From the NCBI GenBank assembly GCA_038277395.1, contig CM076193.1:96425583-96489582 (forward strand): a stretch of DNA of 64,000 bases. The letters are read 5' to 3'. The notes under the pieces were generated by a model. The model was not told where the DNA came from and made no database searches. It saw only the letters and a list, made by a program, of their open reading frames with translations. The first letter of the stretch is position 1; every line of letters starts with the position of its first letter. The translations under genes were made by a program, and so were the position numbers. This DNA comes from Dryocosmus kuriphilus (taxonomy: Eukaryota > Arthropoda > Insecta > Hymenoptera > Cynipidae). Positions 55,664 to 64,000 of this stretch are shown in pieces.

Positions 55664-57258
55664 ATGGCTGATGCAAAAGTTAATATAGACTTACTTCTTG
55701 TTGCCATATTAATAATGCAGATTGCTGTTTCTATTCTATTAAAAAAGCGGATCGTAAGAAGGTGGGGTGTACGACCAATAAACCAAAACCGAAAATTGTT
55801 AGGGGAATATGAAACTTTATTTCAAGAAATTCAAGATGATGATGTCTATTTCTTTAAGTACACGAGGATGAATTTCAAATGTTTCAATTATTTGTTAAAA
55901 AAAGTAATGCCACTTCTTCTCAAAAGAAGCAACAGACAGCCTTTGACCCCAGGACATCGTCTGACTATGACGCTTAAGTAAAACATTTTTAAATTCTTAT
56001 TTTTTCAGAATTTTGTGAATTTTAAACATTTTATTGCTTATTTGTATAGACATTAAGACATACTGTTACACAGACTTGCGAAAATATTGTATGAAGATGA
56101 TAATTGACTAGTTTTATTAAAATTAATACAAAAGAAAAATTTCTCACGCAATTCCTTTCAAAAAGTATAAATTGACATCTTTGCCTATCTTTTCAGATAC
56201 TTGGCAAGTGGAAGTGACACATTTTCTATTGCTTCTTCTTATCGAGTTGGAGAATCAACGGTGAGGATGGTGATTATGGAGATTTGTATCGCCTTGATCA
56301 AAGTATTAGCGCAAAAATATTTAAAAACACTAACACGTGAGGATTGGCTTCGGATTTGTAAAGGATTTGAAGATAAATGGAATTTGCCCAACTGTGGAGG
56401 TTCAGTGGATGGCAAGCACATCGAAATCAAAGCACCGCCTAATTCCGGTAGTCTCTTCTTTAATTATAAGAAGACTTACAGTCTAGTTTTAATGGCGGTG
56501 TGCGATTTTGAGTATAAATTCACACTCGTTGACATTGGAGCATATGGGAGTTCAAGTGACGGTGGAATCTTTGAGGAAGCAGCGCTAGGGGAAGGCCTTT
56601 TCAACGGCACTCTAAATTTCCCTGAGGAACAAATAAGGATTCGAAATTCAAGTATAAAGACTTCATGTTTTTTGGCAGCTGATAATGCTTTTCCTCTATC
56701 CCTGAGGCTCATGAAATCATACTCTGGTTCGTATTTGAATGAGAAAAAGAAACTTTTCAACTATCGACTCTCACGGGGAAGAAGAATGATTGAAAACTCT
56801 TTCGGTATTCTTGCATCAAGATGGAGGATTTTATATCGGAGTATTTGTGCCGATCCGCAAAGAGTCGACAATATTATTATGGCAGTTGTATGTCTTCATA
56901 ATTTTTTGATGACTATCAATAACAAAGTTCGCGCCGAAGAACAACAATATTGTCCTTCTCCTCTCGTTGACCAGGAAACAGAAGATGGGCGAGTTAGGTT
57001 AGGTACGTATTTGATGGAAAATTTTCTTAAAATTCTGATTGTTTATTTTATTGTAGTCCTCTTTGTCCAACATTTACAGGAGACTGGCGTTTTGATGGAA
57101 GTGACCAGCTAGAGTCGTTTCCACCGAAACCAGGGCGGCTTAGGTCACAAATGGCTTACAAAATGCGTGATACCTTAGCTGAATATTTTGTAAGTCCAGC
57201 AGGGAGAGTACCGTGGCAGGAGGACTATGTGAGAAGAGGACAAAATCGGGATAATTGA
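55664..57258 (+). CDS. PIF/Harbinger DDE transposase (3 coding exons, 432 aa)
   Basis: Exons 55664-55977, 56198-1 (56197) to 57002, and 57080-57258 join with GT/AG borders and sum to 433 codons including the stop. The start ATG (MADAKVNIDLLL) follows a splice acceptor near 55635, so a non-coding 5' exon is likely. The region before the core (ETLFQEIQDDDVYFFKYTRM, LTPGHRLTMTLKYLASG, IASSYRVGESTV) is the usual helix-turn-helix part. Catalytic residues: Asp in NCGGSVDGKHIEIKAP, Asp in CFLAADNAFPL, Glu in RRMIENSFGILASRWRI. The C-terminus (RDTLAEYFVSPAGRVPWQED) is complete. No stop or frameshift is visible, and the length is normal for the family. It is expected to cut and paste the element with help from the MADF protein. 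Confidence 0.93.
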
Positions 57259-58374
57259 ATGAAATAACAAGCTAGATATTCCATACACTGATGTGTTTTG
57301 ATAATAAGGCTTCTACACCTAAGAATCACACTGTGATAACTTTTTACTCGTTTTATTTTAATTGTTTTTCATTAATGGTAGAATAGAATGATAGCATTAA
57401 TTCAATCTTTGCTATAGTACTTTTAGTGGCTCCAAACGCTCATCAATCTATAAAGTACCTGATACGCTAATTTAGGTTTATATGAGTAATATTAAGCAAT
57501 GCAAACAGTTGCACGTGAACATTGAAGTTTGATAAATATGAAGTTTATACTGTAAACGACAATTAAAATGAATAATAAACATCAAAAGTTTTTAAATGAA
57601 AGATAAGTTTTTATTCTTTTGTAAAAAACACATCTACTTCAGAAAATAACCTCTATAATGCAAAGTGTATTAATACTTATCTTAAAATCATTATCATAGT
57701 ATTATCGCAGAATCATGTACTGTTCTCAAAGCAAATTACACTTATTTTCAGTCTACATTTATAATGTAATTCTTATGAAGTAGTTTTATGAAAATCCTAA
57801 TCAAGTCAAATACAATGTGAGATGATTAATCATTAAAGTTGTGAGCAAATCGCCCGTTTAGCATGTCATATCGAAATATACGTATACTATTTCTTAACAC
57901 TGGCACACTAGCATTATCACAATATCTCGTAGTTTGCCTAAATTGCACAACGAAAACTAACGACGATTGATAGACACAAACTTTATGCAATGGAAATAAT
58001 ATTGAAAATGGAAATAAAAATTGATAAATCATAATGTACGACACTTACATTTTCTTTGGGAGACAATTTTTTCTTATACTCCTCTCATAAAGTTTGGGAT
58101 TCTAATCACTGACAGGCTTGCGCAGTAATATTCAATAAAGCCTTTCATTGTTTTGCATTTTAAACGTGTTGTCTGAACCTCGGTTTCTATTAAAAGCCCA
58201 CGGAAAGCAAGGTAGAGTCAACACGTTTAAAATGAAAAACGAGGGAAAGCTTCATTGAACATTACTGTACCAATACGTATATTTATGAGCCACCTAAACA
58301 TAAAAGTACATTGGAAAAAAATAAGAAAAAGCAAGAATTTGTATTTTAAAAAATGTAACTCTGAATCATTATGC
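57259..58374. other. Intergenic space between the two Harbinger genes
   Basis: AT-rich, with a small inverted pair TTTTAAACGTGTTG / CAACACGTTTAAAA at about 58156-58236. No open frame of note. Confidence 0.5.
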
Positions 58375-59949
58375 TTAGTTTCCGGATTGGAAATTTTCCT
58401 TTAAGTCGTCCATCACAGCTCTGCAAACGAGATTGGTGATTTCCGTTTGCAGAATCAATTTCCTGGTTTCTGTCAAGGGTTTCATTTGGAGGATTAAGAA
58501 CTTCGCGAATGCTGCATCCTTGTCCTCGGGAATTACTTCCACATTCTGAGGAAGCTTTTTGTCCTGTAGATGGTCTTCTACTGCCTTCGATAATGATATT
58601 ATCGAATTTTTCAACCTTTGCGTTGTATCGCTCTTCTGATTTTTTCCTTTAGGGGCCAAAAATTCCTTCTCATCTTTTAGAGAGGGCGATGTTACTTCTC
58701 CGACGAACCTGGAAAATTATTACTTTACTTTAAAAACATGAATGTATCTTCAAATAAAATTATTAATTTTCAATTATTAGAAAAACAATATTACAGAAAC
58801 ATATCATTACAAGCGTCCTAATTTCTGTACTGTTCATGAATGCCTTTCCCTATGAAGTATGCAAATTATACGTATTTTTTCCAGTGCAAAACCAAACTCA
58901 AGCCCAGTTTCACAACAAAAGGTATTCATGAAAAATACTATAATACATACCTGCGACTTGACGTGTCATTATCACCTGCTTCATTGACAACTTTTCTATT
59001 TTTCAGCACACCAAAATCCTTCACCAAGCTGTTAGATTGATTGTAGTTGCTAATGGACCTAACAGAAATTAAATTTGTTATGAAATGGTATGGAATTTCA
59101 CAAATCAAGATTTGGTACTTATATACTTTCTTTTCCTTATGAAAGGCTCAATGAAAGACATGTCCTTAAATAAATAAAATTTCTTTCTTGTAGAAGCACC
59201 GCATCCACTTCTGGACTCCCAGTCTTGGAGTCTTTTCTCTTTGGTATATCTGTCCCTTAAGCTTTCCCATCGTTTTTTGGCATCTTCAGCTAAATTATTG
59301 AAATCAGTGAGTATTAGTAACTTTTATTGAGCTTACTGTCAGCATTTATACGTGCATGCGTAATTATACTTTTAAATAAAATCGTATAAATATTCTTGCG
59401 TACGTTGTACTGAAAGTATTCTTGAAATTTCTTCCCAAGCTGTTTCCTTCATATTTTTATTTTTAAAATCGTTGCTGGATTTGTCGTAAAGACAAGGATA
59501 GCTCCGGACTAAGTCGACTAGTATGCTGTCTAAGTCATTCTCATTGGACAAACTGATTTCGCCATCATCACAGTCTGAGAGTTCCCGACTAAGAACATCC
59601 GACATGCTATCTTCTGCAAAATTAATTTAAAAAGTTTTAATTATACTCTGTGTGAACCATGTTAATGCTTAACTCTTCTATCACATATCATTCATATTTT
59701 GAACTGCTCTACAGGAATAAACAAGAAAAGGCAAAAAAAGTACTATAAAAGTATCAATTCTAAAAACGGATTTCAGTGAAATTTTGAGAGACAAATAATT
59801 TCAAAATTAAATCAACATTAATTTTATATGTACTAAATTTAATGTATTTCAACGCATCATGCAAATTTGTTTCATTAATTTTCTTGCAAGCATTACATAA
59901 ATAAATACTCACGCTCGCCACTCTCACTTCTTGAAAAATAATTACTCAT
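58375..59949 (-). CDS. Harbinger MADF-BESS accessory protein (5 exons, 283 aa)
   Basis: Minus-strand exons 59949-59913, 59613-59404, 59289-59127, 59058-58951 and 58708-58375 join in phase to 284 codons including the stop. The start is MSNYFSRSESGE. The MADF domain spans exons 2-3: ILVDLVRSYPCLYDKSS, WEEISRILSVQ, AKKRWESLRDRYTKEKR and FYLFKDMSFIEPFI. The C-terminal part (AFAKFLILQMKPLTETRKLI) resembles a BESS-type interaction motif. In Harbinger elements the Myb/SANT- or MADF-like partner binds the ends and brings the transposase to the nucleus (established for the family). No disruption was seen. It converges on the transposase with about 1.1 kb between their stops. Confidence 0.88.
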
Positions 59950-60163
59950 TTTAATGTCTCCTCTCAATTCCTTAAAAATTTGTTTGTTGAAATATGAATG
60001 TTCCTTTAAAAACAGCTTTCCACTTCCGCAAGTACACATGATCGAGACTCCGCAAATTGAGGTTAGACGCGAAAATTTTTGCGGAAATTCAACGCACAAT
60101 GAATCCGGGAACGAAAACACATTCCCGGTTCCCGTTCGCTGTTTCATTCTGCTCAGGCCTTTA

Positions 60164-61350
60164 CCGTAAAAAACTACGTCATATGCGCGCTACGATTCTC
60201 TTTTTAAAAACAAATATCATTTCAATAACAATAAAAATACCAATAACAATACTATTTATCATTTCCATAAAAATAATAATACCAATTTGAATACAAATTC
60301 TCATTATTGTTGCATTTCCTTGTTAGCTGTATTTAGAAGTGTTATTCTCCTATAATTTTCTACATTCCCTTTCTGTCCTTTCTTTTCAAACGTATTTTAT
60401 TGCTCTAACAAAGTTATAATATTATACTACTCGATTCACTGTGTTCCAATACCAATATCTTTATGAATCGTTTCATATTAATCTTATTTTTTGTACTGTG
60501 CATACACTTTAAGAATAGAAAATGTACCAACAGAAGTAAAGTAATCGACATATATTAAGAAATATGTTGCGCGCCCATAAGCTATCACCATGTAACGAGG
60601 TCCATCGATCAAAAAAAGCTTCTTTGAATTTGTGCAGAATCGTTACTGAGAATAATAAATAGTTCAAAAAAGATTCAAGTGGATACGCGGAAAATAAAGG
60701 ATGAAACGATACGTAGATGTAGGGATTGAGAAAAAAGCATATAAATTTAGATACATATAATAAATTATAGAAAAATAATTAATGTGGATAGGTGGTGGAT
60801 AGCCATGTATAATAAATTTAGGATTGCAAAGGATAGGCAGAATTTTAGATTGACAAGATACAAAAGGATAGATGTAGAAAGACACAGGATAGGCATGGGA
60901 AAAAGATGCGAATTGAATAAGTTAGGGGCGATTGTGATAATAATTGATAGTCGAACTTCACGACCACCAATCCCCTACGAGTAGAAAAAGACAGCTGGCC
61001 TTCCATACTCTCCTTTGTCTCTCTAATTGCAATTCGCATTTCCCCCCTTGAGTCTATTTCTATATGTTGATGCATGCACCAAGTTTGGCCAATAGCCTGA
61101 TCGTTGTCAACTATAGAGAATTATAGAAAACGTGCGTTCTGTGGCGCCAAAAGGAGTGGCGACATATACTCTGAATTTGGGATATACAACCTTATGAGAT
61201 TGAAGATTACAGATAAAGAAGAGTTTATACAAATTACTTGAGCGTTTACGCTTACGGAAATTTGTTATAAAGTGAAAATATGTACATGGGTCCTCCAAAT
61301 GTTGATTCTTTAAAATAAATCAATAATTTCTAAAGGTTTAGGAAATTATG
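60164..61350. other. AT-rich interval with degenerate GGATAG-like repeats
   Basis: Between about 60660 and 60960 units such as GGATAGGTGGTGGATAG and AAGGATAGATGTAG recall the GATAG-repeat element family, but no CCCTGC terminus is present. No gene was found. Confidence 0.4.
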
Positions 61351-62312
61351 TGAAATTATACTGCTACATAAGAGACTTTTGGGGCCCAAAAAATTTTTCA
61401 AAATTTTTTAAATTATTGAATTTTTAGGTAGCATTTTTTTTTGGAATTATCGACATTTCTGGAACCACTAAGTAGATTTTGATGAAACTTGGAGGTATTA
61501 TAGACGAAATAATACATTTCAAGAATATGAAACTTTTTTTAAATTTCGAAATTTTGCCCGAAAGTCAAAAAAAGTTTTGAATTCCATTTTTTGAAAAATA
61601 CCCACCTTTTAACTTTTTTGAATATTGATAAAAAGATTCAAAATTGATGGAGACTCTTCTGGTTTTGAAGATAGTTATTTTAATTGGATCGTGAATCGAC
61701 CTTACGTGACTATAAAAAGTGGCAAAAATTCAAGATTTCGTTGGATGCACCAACATTTATCATTGTGATCGACATATTAGAGCGCCGGATTCCAATTTAT
61801 AATTTTTGACCTAGCACTCGGAATCAGAGGCGTGAAAATCCCTTACGCACCAAGTTTAGTTCAAATCCAACGAAATCTTGAATTTTTGCCACTTTTTCTA
61901 GTCACGTGGAGGTCGGTGTGCGGACCGACTGAAATGACCATATCTTCGGAATCAGAAATCTCCATCAATTTAAAAAAAATAGAAGGTGAATTCATAAGCA
62001 ATATTCTTATGCATATTCATAAAAAAATTAAAAAGTGGGTATTTTTCAAAAAATGGAATCAAAAAAAAATTTGTTTTTTACTTTTTTTCGGGTAAAATTT
62101 CGAAATTAAAAGTTTTATATTTTCAAAATGTATTATTTCATCTTTAATACCTCCAAGTTTCATAAAAATCCAATTATCGGTTTCAAAAATGTCGATAACT
62201 AAACAAAATACTAACAAAAAATTCAATATGACGCATCTCTCATAACTTAAAAAACTTTCAAAAATCCTTTAGGCCCCAAAAATCTCTTATATAGAACTTT
62301 AATTTCACCAAG
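61351..62312. repeat. 960 bp palindrome with arms of about 400 bp
   Basis: The left arm starts TGTGAAATTATACTGC, then AAGAGACTTTTGGGGCC; the right arm ends with the mirror (GGCCCCAAAAATCTCTTATA, then TTTCACC). Deeper pairings include ATTATCGACATTT, CTTGGAGGTATTA, GGTGGGTATTTTTCAAAAAA and AAAAAGTGGCAAAAATTCAAG. The centre lies near 61810-61840. Non-coding; the nearest element to RAD51. Confidence 0.8.
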
Positions 62313-63246
62313 TTTCATTAAAATCAAAAGATCACTTGCAGATTCTAAAATTCTTGACGTGTACAATACCCATAAGATTTTGATTTTAATTCTAAGAGCA
62401 ATTTTTATTTAAAATAAAACCTGAAACAGTTTAGATAATTTCTCTCAATTGTTTGTTCTGATTTATGTTGTATTATGTATTTATTGGTGTATTGTGATAT
62501 TTTTTTCAAGCACAACCCTTTGCAAAGTTATCAATACATTTTTTAGGTTGAGCAAATTACATTCACCGTGTATTTCAGTGAAAAAATAGCAGTTTGCCCT
62601 TTCGACTATATTTACACAGAAGAATGATAAAAGTAATTTCTTTGCCTAGCTGTTATTGGATATAAGGTGGAAGAGAGAAGACGGAAGCCGTCTTTTGATC
62701 CATGTTGTTTCCACGTGGACTGGAAATAACTAACGAACATTATCATTTAACTAGAAAATTTATTTATTTTATAAATTTAAAAGCAACATAAGTTGCATTT
62801 TTCCCCGTTTAAATCTTTCTATACATTTTGAACTTATGGAAAATGAAATTAAAATACACTTAATGATTAAAGATTCATTGAAATTGATGTATAGATATTA
62901 AGATTTTTTCGCATAAAAAACACATAAAGCCTTTGCGATTGGAAGGAAAATAACGAATCCTGCAATTATATTGCCTTTTTAATAGGGCTTTAATGAACCA
63001 ATTCAATCATTCCAATCAAATTCTTACTATAATTAAATACTGATACGATTTCGAGTCATAAGAAATTATGTCAAAGAATAGACTTATATAATATAAAACA
63101 ATAAATGAGTGACTGAATCGACTTTATCCAAATATTCTTTAAATTCGTTTCAAATCCTGTTTAATTTCTGTAATCTATTATAGACTGTGAATGAAAAAAG
63201 AGGACTCTAATGAATAAAATAAAATATGACTGCCTAACATAAGAAA
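62313..63246. other. 3' flank / probable 3' UTR of RAD51
   Basis: AT-rich, no repeats recognised. Lies downstream of the RAD51 stop on minus. A possible AATAAA on minus lies near 62755-62775, but its use cannot be judged. Confidence 0.4.
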
Positions 63247-63739
63247 TTAGTCTTTCGCATCGCCAATACCATCGGCATTAATTGCGAACGTCGCTTCGCT
63301 TTCGGGTAAGCAGGGCGAGTCGTATATTTTGCAAATTCTGGTCTCGCCCCTACCTTTACGCAAGTACAATCTAGTGGTGCTAGCGTGAGCAATAATGTTA
63401 CCACCAATGGGTTTTTTCTGGTCGCCGCCAAACATACTGGCAGCCCCATCTACCTGAGCAACAACCTGGTTGGTGATGACAACTGCGACGCCGAACTCAT
63501 CCGCTATTCTCAGTAACATCCTCAGGAACCGCGCGAGATGCATTTGTCTAGCGGATAACTCTCCTCTGCCAGAGTAATCTGTTCTATAAAGAGCTGTAGC
63601 GCTATCCACGATCAATAATGCGTATCTCGATTCCGTCATCATAGCGGTGGCGTCTATAAGCAATCTAGTTTGGTGATCTGTATTGAATGCTCGCGCACAC
63701 GCTACGTTGTCAAGAACTGAGTCTCCGCTGATCTTATAT
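63247..63739 (-). CDS. Rad51: RAD51 recombinase, last coding exon (partial gene)
   Basis: Encodes the C-terminal 163 residues of the eukaryotic RecA homologue that coats single-stranded DNA and drives strand exchange in homologous repair and meiosis. The exon starts after acceptor AG at 63741-63740 (phase 2) and ends at the TAA at 63247. Visible landmarks: NVACARAFNTDHQ, the Walker B strand ALLIVDSATALYRTDYSGRG, GELSARQMHLARFLRMLLR (the L1 region follows), VVITNQVVAQVDGA, the L2-side PIGGNIIAHASTTRLYLRK, and the conserved end CKIYDSPCLPESEATFAI ending GDAKD. The Walker A exon and N-terminal domain lie beyond 64000. No defects. One extra residue compared with vertebrate proteins may lie in the ASMFGGDQKK loop. 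It is the single clear host gene in the window. Confidence 0.97.
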
Positions 63740-64000
63740 CTGGAAAAAAAATACAAATTCTAATAAATCTCTTAAATCAAGGTCGAAACAATTTCATTTC
63801 CAAGGTGTCTACCCGAAGGACTATTTTTAAATCCCAGTCACTTCCCGGTCAATTTTTCATTTTTTCCGTTCAATTTTTTATTTCATTATTTGCAAACTAA
63901 TAAAAGCACAATTTTTAATTTTATTTGACTCTTTATCCAACTTTGCAACAACCAAACTTCAAATTTTTGACATACTTTCGGTTCTATCCTGCACGGAAAA
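63740..64000 (-). other. Intron upstream of the last RAD51 exon
   Basis: Acceptor with a pyrimidine tract (TTTTTTTTCCAG on minus) directly before the exon. No further exon was recognised up to the window edge. Confidence 0.7.

Larger units (their letters stand above)
54867..60160. mobile_element. 5.3 kb PIF/Harbinger element with two intact genes
   Basis: The terminal inverted repeats are about 50 bp. AAGGCCTGAGCAGAATGAAA at the left matches the mirror ending 60160, and both continue into CAGCGAACGGGAACCGGGAA and, further in, AACGCACAATGA. A TTA target duplication flanks both ends (54864-54866 and 60161-60163), matching the Harbinger TWA rule. The two genes converge: transposase on plus and MADF-BESS protein on minus, the standard Harbinger pair. 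Both read open across all splice junctions. A foldback sits in the left untranslated part. Confidence 0.93.

Overview
The window is nuclear DNA of a eukaryote, almost certainly an arthropod and probably an insect (inference). It is strongly AT-rich, has spliceosomal introns, and carries animal-type transposons on nearly every kilobase. The only recognisable host gene is the last coding exon of the recombinase RAD51, on the minus strand at the right edge (63247-63739). Its sequence is much closer to the conserved animal RAD51 type than I would expect from a fast-evolving fly copy, so a hymenopteran or similar insect is plausible. No CRISPR array, operon or prokaryotic feature is present.

Left part (1-14 kb): an old two-gene element of the ISL2EU/IS4EU type, with a SWIM/YqaJ nuclease on plus and a THAP-DDE transposase on minus. 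Its transposase gene was split by a 10.3 kb element (3117-13433). The intruder has CCCTGC termini, subterminal repeats, a CACTA-like (CMC) transposase on plus and a multi-exon coiled-coil/BEN-domain gene on minus. Both elements are now broken by stops and frameshifts.

Middle-left (14-32 kb): degenerate GATTTCAA-like repeats, several foldback elements, a Tc1-like relic (20416-22231), a 118 bp hAT MITE with a perfect 8 bp target duplication, and a 4.2 kb hAT-like element (27740-31975). The last holds a transposase fragment, a chain of GC-rich mini-hairpins and an internally deleted mariner.

Middle (32-46 kb): a Gypsy-like gag-pol relic, a TIR element filled with CTATCTCTTT-type repeats (34099-36175), a foldback element with four tRNA-like cloverleaves (38527-39634), a Sola-like element (40595-43661) interrupted by a hAT MITE, and a Penelope-like fragment between inverted repeats.

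Right (46-64 kb): a crisp 409 bp MITE, a 7 kb region bounded by CAGGGTGATCCA inverted ends that contains two tRNA-derived SINE copies, an orphan histone-type 3' stem-loop and large palindromes, then a PIF/Harbinger element (54867-60160). In this last element both genes, a DDE transposase of 432 aa and a MADF-BESS protein of 283 aa, splice into open frames; it is the best candidate here for a recently active transposon. A 960 bp palindrome separates it from RAD51. The region records several rounds of nested insertion, several of them datable by target-site duplications.
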